A stretch of 64,000 bases of DNA from Bradyrhizobium sp. LMTR 3 (lineage in GTDB: Bacteria; Pseudomonadota; Alphaproteobacteria; Rhizobiales; Xanthobacteraceae): assembly GCF_001693485.1 (NCBI RefSeq), contig NZ_MAXC01000003.1:1-64000 (forward strand). The letters are read 5' to 3'. The notes under the pieces are model-generated. The model ran no database searches and was not told the DNA's origin. It saw only the letters and a program-made list of their open reading frames with translations. The translations under genes and the position numbers were made by a program. Below are positions 16,966-25,985 of the stretch, one piece after another; position 1 is the first letter of the stretch, and each line of letters begins with the position of its first letter.

Positions 16966-17205
16966 ATGGCTGTTACCGCGCAGATCAAGGAACACATGGA
17001 CGTCATCTCGTCGGACAGGAAGACGGTCGGAAAAGTCGATCATCTGGAAGGGCCCGACAAGATCAAGCTGACCAAGCAGAGCTCGCCTGATGGTGAGCAT
17101 CACCACTTCATTCCGGTGTCATGGGTCGATCACGTCGATCAGCACGTGCATCTCAATAAATCAGGCGCGGATGTGACCGCGCACTGGCAGCACGGCCGGC
17201 AGTGA
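16966..17205 (+). CDS. DUF2171 domain protein
   Basis: A 79-residue protein containing QIKEHMDVISSDRKTVGKVDHLEG followed by DKIKLTKQSSPDG and HHFIPVSWVDHVDQHVHL, matching the short DUF2171 proteins that share a PRC-barrel-like pattern and are often stress-induced in Rhizobiales. Many His and Asp residues. No signal peptide. About 190 bp separate it from galE, so it has its own promoter. Confidence 0.9.
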   Translation: MAVTAQIKEHMDVISSDRKTVGKVDHLEGPDKIKLTKQSSPDGEHHHFIPVSWVDHVDQHVHLNKSGADVTAHWQHGRQ

Positions 17206-17265
17206 CCGGCTGACACGCATTGCGCCGCGTGCGGATGTGGATATCATCTGATGACAGGAGATGAG

Positions 17266-17604
17266 ATGCATCCGGCGGCGCGATTGCAGTTCGAACGCTT
17301 GATCGGCGAGTATGCACGCTGGCGGGCTGTTCCCGAAACCGAACGATCGCCCGCCCCAGCATGGTGGTGGGGACCGGCGATGGAGTTGCGCAGCGCGCCG
17401 CAATCCCTGCCGGCGGAATGGTGTGCCGAGCTTGGCCTGCCCAACCAGGCGACATATGCCGCCGCGGCAGAACTCCTCCTCAAAGCCATCGCGGGACAGA
17501 CGACCCTGCCCTGGCCCGACGACTTTCCTCGCAAGGCTCCGGACACCAAGCTCGCGCGTGAGCTGCACCCGCAGCCGTCAGACGACGGTGCGTTCCAACC
17601 CTGA
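17266..17604 (+). CDS. Conserved hypothetical protein (112 aa)
   Basis: A soluble 112-residue protein, MHPAARLQFERLIGEYARWR followed by APAWWWGPAMELRSA and a C-terminal helix TYAAAAELLLKAIAG. AGGAG just upstream favours ATG 17266 over 17251. Its last 27 bp overlap the convergent GGDEF/EAL gene. No family recognised. Confidence 0.55.
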   Translation: MHPAARLQFERLIGEYARWRAVPETERSPAPAWWWGPAMELRSAPQSLPAEWCAELGLPNQATYAAAAELLLKAIAGQTTLPWPDDFPRKAPDTKLARELHPQPSDDGAFQP

Positions 17605-20600
17605 CCCGGCATCCGGCTGCAGCGGCGGCGAGGCGAGCCGCGGTTCGGCCCGGAGCAGATCAGCCATCTGCTTTGCAGGCAGCGGCTTGGAGAACAGAAA
17701 TCCCTGCATCTCGTCGCAGGCGTGATTGCGCAGAAACACCTCCTGCTCGACGGTCTCGACACCCTCCGCAATGACGGTCATGCCAAGCGCCTTGCCCATG
17801 CTGATGATCGCCTGCGCAATGGCCTGGTCTTCGGAATCGACGGGCAGGTCGCGAATGAAAGAGCGATCGATCTTGATGGTGTCGATCGGGAACTGCTTCA
17901 TCAGCGACATCGACGAATAGCCGGTTCCGAAATCGTCGATCGCGAGGCGAATGCCGCGGCTCTGGATCGCGTCGAGCACCTTGATCGCGCGCGAGACATT
18001 CCGCATCACCATGCTTTCGGTGACTTCAAGCTGCAGCAGCACCGGCGACATGCCGCTTGCCAACAGCGCCTCGTCGACATCGTGCAACAGATGCGGATCG
18101 GCGAATTGCCGCGGCGACAGGTTGACCGCCATCGTCACCGGCCGCAGGCCACGGCGCTGCCAGGCCATGTTCTGCGCGCAGGCTTCCTTGAGCACCCAGC
18201 AGCCGATCGGAACGATCAGGCCGGTTTCTTCGGCGAGAGGGATGAATTGTCCCGGGGAGACGGTGCCGAGTTCGGGGTGCACCCAGCGCAGTAACGCCTC
18301 GACGCCGGTGATCTGACCGGTCGCCATGTCAATCTTCGGCTGATAATGCAGCGAGAACTGGTCGCGCTCCAGCGCGCGGCGAAGCGCGCTCTCCAGCGTC
18401 AGCCGCTCGATCGACTGTGTCTTGATCTCTTTGGTAAAGAAGCGGAAGCCGTTCTTGCCGTCCTCCTTGGCGAGATACATCGCCATGTCGGCGTTCTTGG
18501 TCAGCGTCTGCATGTCGGTGCCATCCGACGGATACATCGCGATCCCGATCGAAGCGGTGGTGTGGCATTCGTGACCGCTGAGCTGCAGCGGCTGGCCCAG
18601 TACGGAGAGAAGCCCGCCGGCTATGCGCTCCACCTCGTGACGCTCGGCTGCCTCCTCCAGAATGACCACGAACTCGTCGCCGCCGAGCCGCGCCACGACA
18701 TCGCTCGAGCGCAGCGCACGGCGTAGCCTGTCGCCGATCTCCACCAGCAACATGTCGCCGGCGTCATGCCCCAGCGAATCGTTGATGACCTTGAACCTGT
18801 CGAGGTCGATGAACAGCAGCGCAAACTGCCGCTGGTAGCGCGCGGCGGCATCGATCGCGCGGCGAAGCATGCCGTTGAACATTTCCCGGTTCGGCAGGTT
18901 GGTCAGGCTGTCGTGCGATGCCAGGTACTCGATCCGCTCGTCCGCGCGGGTCTTTTCATCCGCGCGGTCGAAATTCTCCAGCGCAAAGGACACGTTGTCG
19001 ACGAGCCGTTGCAACAACTCGGCAAATTCGGGCGTGAATGTATCCTTCTCGAGCGACATGAACGACATCACACCGACGGCTTTCCCATGCACCAGCAGGG
19101 GGAATGAAGCGCCGGAATTCGTACCATCAAGACGCGCACTGTGGTGAAACGCCTCGGTATTGGGATCCGCGAGGTAATCGTTGATGATGCAGGCGCGCTG
19201 AGAACGGATCGCCTGACCGCACAGCCCACGTCCCTCCGGGTGTGCCTCACTGGCCGATATCTTTGCCAGACGTGCGCTGAGGGCAGTCGGACCGGCGGCA
19301 GCGACAACGTCGAGATAGTCGCTGTCGGGTTTCGTCAACACGATGGAGGTCAGGGTGAACTTGCCGCCGTCGGCCGCGGCCTCGCACACCAGGTCGAACA
19401 GCTCCGCCCGCGACGTCGCGCGGATGATCGCCTCATTGGTCGCGCTCAGCGCCGCCAGCATGCGCGTCAGGCGCTCCTTCTGGATTTCGGTCCTCGCCTT
19501 GTCGTCGGCGCGGTCGAAATTCTCCAGCGCGAAAGATACGTTGTCGGCCAATCGCTGCAGCAGTTCCGAGAATTCGGGAGTGAAAGTGTCCTTATCCAGG
19601 GACATGTAAATCATGACGCCAACTGGCTCGTCATGCACCAAGAGGGGAAAGGCGGCGCCCGACTGAGCGCCATAGCTACCTACGACGGCTTGGAAGGCGG
19701 CAACGCGCTGGTCGCTAACATAATCATTGGTGATGCATGGACGCCTGGTTCGGAACGCCGTCCCGCTGAGCCCACGTCCCTCGGGACGGCTTTCATCCGT
19801 CGACAACCTCACGTGCCGCGTCGTCTCGGCTGCCGGACCGGAGGCGGCCACGATCCTGAGAAGGTCGCTGTCCGGAGTTGCCAGCGCAATGGTGGCCGAC
19901 GTGAACCTGCCGCCATTTGCTGCAGCTTCGCACACGAGATCAAAGAGCTCCGTGCGGGACTTGGCCCGCATGATGGCTTCGTTGGTCCTGCTCAAAGCGG
20001 CGAACATCCGCGTCAGGCGCTCTTTCTGACTTTCGGTCCTCGCCTTCTCGTCCGCACGGTCGAAGTTTTCCAACGCGAACGACACATTCTCCGTGAGCCG
20101 CTGCAGCAGTTCGGCAAATTCGGGCGTGAACGTGTCTTTCTCGGACGAGATGAAGAACATCACACCGACGGGCTGACCGGAAACGAGCAGCGGAAATGCA
20201 GCGCCCGACATAGCTCCGTCGCTGTGAATGAACTGACGAAATGCCGATCCTCGCGGATCGGACCGAAAGTCGTTTGCGATGCAAGCTCGCCTGGAGCGGA
20301 ACGCATTGCCGCAGAGACCGCGCCCTTCAGGCAGATCCGCGTCGGTCGAGACCTTGACCCGCCGCATGTTGTTTGCCGTCGGCCCTGCAACGGCCACCAG
20401 ATCGATATCGTAGCTGTCGGGGCGGGCCAACAGGATGCTGGTCGAGTTGAACCGTCCGCCGTTTGCGGCAGCTTCGCACACCAGCTCGAACAGCTCTGCC
20501 CGCGACGTCGCGCGGACGATCGCTTCATTGGTCGCGCTGAGCGCCGCCAGCATGCGTCCCAGACGTTGCTTCTGGGCGTCGGCCCGCGCCTTCTCACTGG

Positions 20601-21675
20601 CGCGCTCGAAGTTTTCCAGCGCGAAGGAGACGTTTTCCGCAATCCGCGCCATCAGCGCGACGATCTCTTCGTCCTCCGCCCACAGCTTTCCGACGAAGAA
20701 CAGCAGCACGCCGATACTCTCATCCGCCTTGATCAGGGGAGCGGCGACGCAGGCGGTAACGCCCGTCTCGCGGGTGGCCTGATGCCAGGGCTGCCCCTGT
20801 GTCGAATTGAGGATGTCGTTGTTGACGGCCGGCTGCTGTGTCCGGAATGCCTTGCCGCAGACGCCCGTTCCGTACGGGTTGCCCGCGTCGATCGAGAACG
20901 GCGCCCGCATGATCTGTTCGACGATTGCGCCTGTCCCGGCGGCCGGCTTCAGCCAGATCGAATCCGGCTCTGCAAGCAGGACCACTGTGGCCGCGGATTT
21001 GCCGCTGTATACCGCGGCGTCGCAAACGCGCTGATAGAGATCCTGTTCGGTCTTGGCGCGAAGAATGGCTTCGTTGGTCGCGCTGATGGCGCCGAACATC
21101 CGGTTCAACCGCCGCATCGCACGCTCGCCGTTCTTGCGCGCGGCCTCGTGGTCGAAATTGTCGAGCGCAAACGAAACGTTTGCCGAGACGCGCTCCAGCA
21201 TCGATACGAGTTGCGCGTCGATCGAGTGCGCCTCGCGCCGCGAGACCAGCAACACGCCGACGCTCTGGCCATTGCAGATCAGTGGCAGCGCTGCCGCCGC
21301 GCCCACCTGGTTGGCCTCGGCGCCCTCGCGCCAGGCCAGCGAGCGCGGATCGTTCAGGAAGTCATTGCTGACGCATATGCGCCGGTCGCGAAACGCTTGT
21401 CCGGCAACCCCGTTACCCTCTGGCGTACCGGCCACGATCGAAATGTCGATGCTGCGAAGGCGGGGCACGTCATCGCCGCAGCCGGCGGCGAAGCGCAGGA
21501 GATTGGTTTCGCTCTCCAGCAAGAAGACCGATACAGCCAGGAAGTCGCCGACCGAGAACGCGGCTTCGCAAACCTTCGCATACAGTTCTTCGGGCGATTT
21601 GGCGTACAGAATCGCTTCGTTGGTCGCATTCAACGCCGCGAGTGTGCGCGCGATGTCGGTCGTCACCGTCCCCAA
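17578..21675 (-). CDS. Five-GAF sensor diguanylate cyclase/phosphodiesterase
   Basis: A 1365-residue soluble protein. Five consecutive GAF domains of about 180 residues each (about 8-175, 190-365, 372-550, 555-735, 738-918), each opening with a near-identical R-M-x-A-A-L-S-A-T-N-E-A-I helix, precede GGDEF (about 935-1095) and EAL (about 1105-1350). GGDEF is intact, with RSSD five residues before it as the product-inhibition I-site. EAL is intact (EALLRW, DDFGTGYSS, TIKIDRSFI). It should make and/or break cyclic-di-GMP in response to several ligands. No transmembrane segment. Domains 3-5 are the most alike, indicating recent internal duplication. Confidence 0.93.
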   Translation of the reverse strand: MGTVTTDIARTLAALNATNEAILYAKSPEELYAKVCEAAFSVGDFLAVSVFLLESETNLLRFAAGCGDDVPRLRSIDISIVAGTPEGNGVAGQAFRDRRICVSNDFLNDPRSLAWREGAEANQVGAAAALPLICNGQSVGVLLVSRREAHSIDAQLVSMLERVSANVSFALDNFDHEAARKNGERAMRRLNRMFGAISATNEAILRAKTEQDLYQRVCDAAVYSGKSAATVVLLAEPDSIWLKPAAGTGAIVEQIMRAPFSIDAGNPYGTGVCGKAFRTQQPAVNNDILNSTQGQPWHQATRETGVTACVAAPLIKADESIGVLLFFVGKLWAEDEEIVALMARIAENVSFALENFERASEKARADAQKQRLGRMLAALSATNEAIVRATSRAELFELVCEAAANGGRFNSTSILLARPDSYDIDLVAVAGPTANNMRRVKVSTDADLPEGRGLCGNAFRSRRACIANDFRSDPRGSAFRQFIHSDGAMSGAAFPLLVSGQPVGVMFFISSEKDTFTPEFAELLQRLTENVSFALENFDRADEKARTESQKERLTRMFAALSRTNEAIMRAKSRTELFDLVCEAAANGGRFTSATIALATPDSDLLRIVAASGPAAETTRHVRLSTDESRPEGRGLSGTAFRTRRPCITNDYVSDQRVAAFQAVVGSYGAQSGAAFPLLVHDEPVGVMIYMSLDKDTFTPEFSELLQRLADNVSFALENFDRADDKARTEIQKERLTRMLAALSATNEAIIRATSRAELFDLVCEAAADGGKFTLTSIVLTKPDSDYLDVVAAAGPTALSARLAKISASEAHPEGRGLCGQAIRSQRACIINDYLADPNTEAFHHSARLDGTNSGASFPLLVHGKAVGVMSFMSLEKDTFTPEFAELLQRLVDNVSFALENFDRADEKTRADERIEYLASHDSLTNLPNREMFNGMLRRAIDAAARYQRQFALLFIDLDRFKVINDSLGHDAGDMLLVEIGDRLRRALRSSDVVARLGGDEFVVILEEAAERHEVERIAGGLLSVLGQPLQLSGHECHTTASIGIAMYPSDGTDMQTLTKNADMAMYLAKEDGKNGFRFFTKEIKTQSIERLTLESALRRALERDQFSLHYQPKIDMATGQITGVEALLRWVHPELGTVSPGQFIPLAEETGLIVPIGCWVLKEACAQNMAWQRRGLRPVTMAVNLSPRQFADPHLLHDVDEALLASGMSPVLLQLEVTESMVMRNVSRAIKVLDAIQSRGIRLAIDDFGTGYSSMSLMKQFPIDTIKIDRSFIRDLPVDSEDQAIAQAIISMGKALGMTVIAEGVETVEQEVFLRNHACDEMQGFLFSKPLPAKQMADLLRAEPRLASPPLQPDAGSGLERTVV

Positions 21676-22046
21676 GCTCCCTGCCGGCAGCGCCGGGCTG
21701 CCCCTTGTGGATTTTATGCGTGCAACAGGCCTAAATGCTCGTTATTGGCGGCGGGAGTTGCGATTCAGAGTAAATGTCAGACCAACGACGAACGACTCCG
21801 CTCCGGAGAACTACGGCCCATTCACGATTTGTCAGCCATACCGCTGGCGCGCGCCGGCTGCGGATGCGGGCCCGCCACAAGCAATTTTCGGATTTTGCAG
21901 GATGAAAATCCTGATACGCGAGGGCCGTGCTGACGACATGGCTAACAGGATATTTCCACGCTTGCCCTGCTGCGGGCGCTTTGAGAGCATGCCGGTACCA
22001 AGCACGACCCGCGGTTCGCGCGGGCGCTCAAGGTGAGGAAACTCCC
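21676..22046. promoter_or_regulatory. Divergent promoter region, no gene seen
   Basis: These 371 bp lie between the multi-GAF gene and the Ldh-type dehydrogenase. Short palindromes are present near the right end (ATTTTGCAGGATGAAAATCC around 21893-21912 and GCGGTTCGCGCGGGCGC near 22011). No ORF with a plausible start and composition was found. Confidence 0.35.
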
Positions 22047-23099
22047 ATGCCGATGGTCCAGGCCAACCGTCTCACGCGAATCGGCGCGGCCCTGCTTAGG
22101 GCTGCCGGTGCAACCGAAGAGGAAGCCAGCGCGGTCGCCGTCGGCTGCGTCAACGCCAATCTCGCCGGCCACGATTCGCACGGGGTGATCGCGATCCCGA
22201 CCTATGTCGACCGCATCAAGGCCGGCCATATCGTGCCCGGCGCCAAATGGACCATCGTCCAGGAATCGCCGACCACGACCGTGATCGACGGCCATTGGGG
22301 GTTCGGCTTTCACGTCAACGCCAAGGCGATGGCCCTGACGATCGAGAAAGCCAAAGCCGCCAATGTCGCCGCCTGCACGGTGTTCCGCCAGAGCCATGTC
22401 GGGCGTCTCGCCGCCTATCCGCTGATGGCGATGCGGGCCGGCATGATCGGGATTGCTGCCGCCGATTCCGGCCGCTCGCCGAAGCATGTCGCGCCGTTTG
22501 GCGGCCGCGAGGCAAGGCTCGGCACCAACCCGATCTCGATTGCGGTGCCGTCGGATCTTGAGGCGCCGTTCTATCTTGACATGGCGACCTCGGCGGTAGC
22601 GGCCGGCAAGATCGCACTGTCGGTCGCGCGCGGCGAACGGATTCCGCAAGGCTGGATCATCGACGCCGAGGGACGGCACACCACCGATCCCACCCAGTAT
22701 CGCAAGGGCGGGGCGCTGCTGCCGCTCGGCGGCAGCGAAGGCTACAAGGGAAGTGGGCTGGCGGCGATGGTGGAAGTGCTCTGTGGCCTGCTCACCGGCC
22801 TCGGTTTTGGCGTCGAGCCGACCGGCCGGCACAACGACGGATGTTTCATGGCGGTGTTCAATGTCGCAGCCTTCCGTCCCCTGAAGGATTTCGAGAGGGA
22901 GGTCGGCGAGTTCGCGCGTTATCTCAAATCGACGCCGCCGTCGGAAGGCTCGCCCGGCGTGTTCTATCCCGGCGAGATCGAACATATCCGCGAGCAGCAG
23001 CGCAGGCGCGACGGTATCGAGGTCGAGGACGCCACCTGGGAAAAATTGATGGCACTCGCCACCGACTACAAGCTCATCGCCGAGCTCGACCTGAAATGA
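22047..23099 (+). CDS. Ldh-family malate/lactate/ureidoglycolate-type dehydrogenase
   Basis: A 350-residue NAD(P)-dependent oxidoreductase of the LDH2/MDHG type, unrelated to classical LDH: GHDSHGVIAIPTYVDRIKAGHIVPGA, then TVFRQSHVGRLAAYP, LGTNPISIAVPSD and FYLDMATSAVAAGKI with KGSGLAAMVEVLCGLLTG near the C-terminus. The catalytic His lies in GHDSHG. It oxidises a 2-hydroxyacid or related substrate. GAGGAAACTCCC precedes ATG 22047. It is first in a catabolic run with an NtaA-like monooxygenase and an FAH-type hydrolase. Confidence 0.9.
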   Translation: MPMVQANRLTRIGAALLRAAGATEEEASAVAVGCVNANLAGHDSHGVIAIPTYVDRIKAGHIVPGAKWTIVQESPTTTVIDGHWGFGFHVNAKAMALTIEKAKAANVAACTVFRQSHVGRLAAYPLMAMRAGMIGIAAADSGRSPKHVAPFGGREARLGTNPISIAVPSDLEAPFYLDMATSAVAAGKIALSVARGERIPQGWIIDAEGRHTTDPTQYRKGGALLPLGGSEGYKGSGLAAMVEVLCGLLTGLGFGVEPTGRHNDGCFMAVFNVAAFRPLKDFEREVGEFARYLKSTPPSEGSPGVFYPGEIEHIREQQRRRDGIEVEDATWEKLMALATDYKLIAELDLK

Positions 23100-23130
23100 A
23101 ATCCAAACCAGTCCGCACAAGGAGAACGGC

Positions 23131-24498
23131 ATGACACGGCAAATGGCGCTGGTGGGATTTTTGCAGGCGCAGAACTGCACCAACCTGCCGAGTTCATGGC
23201 GGCACCTGGAATCGCGCGACGATTCGATGTCGGCCGACTACTACCAGGAGATCGCCCGGATCCTCGAAGCCGGCAAGTTCCACATGGCATTCTTCGACGA
23301 CCGCCTGGCGATGCCCGACCGCTACGGCAACGATCATGCCCACACCGTCGAGTACGGCATCCGCTGCGTGAAGATGGACCCGCTGATCGTGCTGACCACG
23401 ATGGGCATGGTCACGACGAAGCTCGGCCTGGGGTCGACCTGTTCGACCACCTATTACGAACCGTTCGACGTCGCCCGCCGCTTCGCTACCCTCGACCTGA
23501 TGTCGGGCGGACGCGCGGGCTGGAACGTCGTCACCTCGCTCAATGACGGCGAGGCCCACAACATGGGCAAGGACGCTCACCTCGAACATGATTTCCGCTA
23601 CGATCGCGCCGACGAGTTCATGGAAGTCGTGCTCGGCCATTGGGACACCTGGGAAGACGGCTCCTTGATCATGGACAAGAAGAGCGGCCGCTTCGCCGAT
23701 CCGGCCAAGGTGAAGCGGCTCGATCACAAGGGACAATTCTTCAAGTCGCGCGGGCCGTTCACCGTGCCCCGCTCGGAGCAGGGCCATCCCGTCATCATCC
23801 AGGCCGGCGCGTCCGGTCGCGGCCAGCGCTTTGCGGGGCGATGGGGCGAGGTGATCTTCACCGCCGCGCGCAATGTGGCCGCCGCCAAGGAAGGCTATGC
23901 GGCCGTCCGCAACGAAGCGGCGAAAGCCGGCCGCGATCCCGACCAGATGTTTCTCTGCAACCTCACCACCCCCGTCTGCGGCGCGACCAAGGCCGAGGCT
24001 GAGGACAAGATGGCCGTCATCAACAAGCTACCGCTGGAAATCGACGCGCTGTCGCTGCTGGCGGAAGCACTGAACTTCGACTTCGCCGCCAAGCCGCTCG
24101 ATGAACCGCTGACCACGGAAGAACTCAAGAGCATGCAGGGCATCCTCGGCATTCGCGACGGCGTACTGAAGGCATCAGGCAAGACCAACCCCAGCGCGCG
24201 CGACTTCGTCACCTTCTCCGGTCGCGGCCAGGTGCAGGACGCGATCGTCGGCGGCCCGAAGGAGATCGCGGACAAACTCGAAGAGATGTTCGTCGAGCGC
24301 GGTTGCGACGGCTTTGTCATCGCGGCCACCATCGTGCCGGGCTCCTACGCCGATTTCGTCAAGCATGTGGTGCCGGAATTGCAGCGCCGCGGCCTGTTTC
24401 ACAACGATTATGCCGGCAAGACCCTGCGCGACAATCTCGGCCTGAAACGGCCTGCCGCCGGCGCCTGGAAAGCCCGGCCGCGAGCCGCGGCCGAATAA
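23131..24498 (+). CDS. NtaA/SnaA/DszA-family flavin-dependent monooxygenase
   Basis: A 455-residue luciferase-like (LLM) enzyme of the nitrilotriacetate monooxygenase subgroup: GFLQAQNCTNLPSSWRH, KFHMAFFDDRLAMPDRYGND, LGLGSTCSTTYYEPFDVARRFATLDLMSGGRAGWNVVTS, VIIQAGASGRGQRFAG and the C-terminal CDGFVIAATIVPGSYADFV. It uses reduced FMN supplied by a separate reductase, which is not encoded nearby. It sits 31 bp after the Ldh gene and 14 bp before the FAH gene, so all three are probably co-transcribed for breakdown of one compound. Confidence 0.9.
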   Translation: MTRQMALVGFLQAQNCTNLPSSWRHLESRDDSMSADYYQEIARILEAGKFHMAFFDDRLAMPDRYGNDHAHTVEYGIRCVKMDPLIVLTTMGMVTTKLGLGSTCSTTYYEPFDVARRFATLDLMSGGRAGWNVVTSLNDGEAHNMGKDAHLEHDFRYDRADEFMEVVLGHWDTWEDGSLIMDKKSGRFADPAKVKRLDHKGQFFKSRGPFTVPRSEQGHPVIIQAGASGRGQRFAGRWGEVIFTAARNVAAAKEGYAAVRNEAAKAGRDPDQMFLCNLTTPVCGATKAEAEDKMAVINKLPLEIDALSLLAEALNFDFAAKPLDEPLTTEELKSMQGILGIRDGVLKASGKTNPSARDFVTFSGRGQVQDAIVGGPKEIADKLEEMFVERGCDGFVIAATIVPGSYADFVKHVVPELQRRGLFHNDYAGKTLRDNLGLKRPAAGAWKARPRAAAE

Positions 24499-24512
24499 CG
24501 AGAGGGCACCTC

Positions 24513-25298
24513 ATGCGTTGGCTCAAATTCACCACCGCCGGCAAGACATCCTGGGGCATTGTCGAGGGTGAGCGCGTGATCGCCGTCGATGGCAATCCGT
24601 TCGGCGAATGGCAGCGCGGAACGCCGTCGCATGCGCTGAAGGACGTCAGGATCGAGCTGCCGCTGATCCCGCGCACCTTCTATTGCGTCGGGCTGAATTA
24701 TCGCAAACACCTCAAGGAAGCCGCCGACAAGGCCGGCACGGTGCCGAACGTACCCGACCGGCCCGAAATCGGCTATCGCGCGCAAAACGCGCTGATCGCC
24801 CATGATGAGGATGTGGTGATCCCGGCGAGCGCCACCGAGAAGATTCATTACGAAGGCGAGTTGGTGGTCGTGATCGGCAGGAAGGCAAAACACCTCACCG
24901 AGGCCAACGCGATGGATTGCGTGTTCGGCTATACGATCGGCAACGACGTCAGCGAGCGCACCTGGCAGAAGGCCGACCGCAGCCTGTGGCGCTCCAAGAA
25001 TGCCGACACCTTCAAGCCGATGGGCCCCTGGATCGAAACAGATGTCGACCTCGACAGGATGGAAACGGTGATCCGCGTCAACGGCACGGAAACTGGCCGC
25101 TTTCGCACCAACGACATGATCTTCGGCATCGTACCGTTTCTCGTCGAACTCTCCAAATATTTCACGCTGTCGCCGGGCGACGTGATCTGGATGGGTACCG
25201 ACGGCACCTCGCCTGATTTGAAAGCCGGCGACGTCGTCGAGATCGACATCACCGGCATCGGGACATTGCGGAACAGGTTTGTGAGGGAGAAGCTTTGA
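24513..25298 (+). CDS. Fumarylacetoacetate hydrolase-family protein
   Basis: A 261-residue FAH-fold enzyme: IPRTFYCVGLNYRKHLKEA, then the metal-site region IHYEGELVVVIGRKAKHL, VFGYTIGNDVSERTWQ, FKPMGPWIETDVDL and DVIWMGTDGTSPDLKAGDVVEIDITGIGTLRN. It likely hydrolyses, decarboxylates or hydrates a dicarbonyl or keto acid. AGAGGGCACCTC before ATG 24513 and the 14-bp gap place it in the operon with the monooxygenase. Confidence 0.9.
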   Translation: MRWLKFTTAGKTSWGIVEGERVIAVDGNPFGEWQRGTPSHALKDVRIELPLIPRTFYCVGLNYRKHLKEAADKAGTVPNVPDRPEIGYRAQNALIAHDEDVVIPASATEKIHYEGELVVVIGRKAKHLTEANAMDCVFGYTIGNDVSERTWQKADRSLWRSKNADTFKPMGPWIETDVDLDRMETVIRVNGTETGRFRTNDMIFGIVPFLVELSKYFTLSPGDVIWMGTDGTSPDLKAGDVVEIDITGIGTLRNRFVREKL

Positions 25299-25380
25299 CG
25301 TCCTCAGCAATGAAGACAGGTGGTCAGCGTACACTGAAACAACCGCTCAAATTGAAAGCGTCCCAGAGAAGGAGAAGCGC

Positions 25381-25842
25381 ATGAAGCCCCGGATGAACTA
25401 CTACCAGGCCGCGCCTGAGACCATCAAAGCGCTTGTCGCTCTGGAGGCCCAGATCGTCGCTTCAGGTCTCGAAAAGTCGCTGATCGAACTGGTGAAGACA
25501 CGCGCCTCGCAGATCAACGGCTGCGCGTACTGCATCAACATGCACACCCAGGACGCCCGCAAGCTCGGCGAGACCGAGCAACGCCTGTATCTGTTGAGTG
25601 CATGGCACGAGTCGCCGCTCTACACCGACCGTGAACGCGCGGCGTTGGCCTGGACCGACGCGCTGACGCTGATTGCTGAAACGCATGCCCCTGACGATCT
25701 CTACGAAGACGTGCGCGCCCACTTCTCGGAAGCGGAGACGGTCAATTTGACCATGCTGATCGGGGCTATCAATGCCTGGAACCGGCTGGCGATCGCTTTC
25801 CGCGCGGTGCACCCGGTCAAGGCAAAGGCGGCAGTAGCGTAA
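25381..25842 (+). CDS. AhpD/carboxymuconolactone-decarboxylase-like peroxidase
   Basis: A 153-residue all-helical CMD-family protein with the AhpD redox motif NGCAYCINMHTQDARKLGET: two cysteines as C-x2-C and the downstream His of the proton relay. Such proteins reduce hydroperoxides using a thiol donor. GAGAAGGAGAAGCGC precedes the ATG. It follows the FAH gene by 82 bp, so co-transcription is possible but not required. Confidence 0.9.
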   Translation: MKPRMNYYQAAPETIKALVALEAQIVASGLEKSLIELVKTRASQINGCAYCINMHTQDARKLGETEQRLYLLSAWHESPLYTDRERAALAWTDALTLIAETHAPDDLYEDVRAHFSEAETVNLTMLIGAINAWNRLAIAFRAVHPVKAKAAVA

Positions 25843-25863
25843 AGCGAGGAGGTCAACTGCGCT

Positions 25864-25961
25864 GTCATGCCCCGCGGATGCGGGGCATCCAGTACGCGGC
25901 CTCTCGCTTCGAGCACTGAGGTCTCTGGGATACTGGATCGCCCGCTTTCGCGGGCGATGAC
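25864..25961. repeat. Intergenic palindromic repeat
   Basis: GTCATGCCCCGC...GCGGGGCATCCAGTA at the left and TACTGGATCGCCCGC...GCGGGCGATGAC at the right form nested hairpins. It lies between the convergent AhpD-like and aminotransferase genes. It has the same outer GTCAT/ATGAC plan as family A but different interior arms. Confidence 0.75.
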
Positions 25962-25985
25962 GGGCCGAGAGTAAGGTGCGGTCTG

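Noticed and set aside
19141..21933. A 930-codon plus-strand frame opposite the multi-GAF gene
   Set aside because: It is the antisense shadow of the GAF repeats. The repeat structure and catalytic motifs lie in the minus frame, and the antisense product has shadow-type composition.
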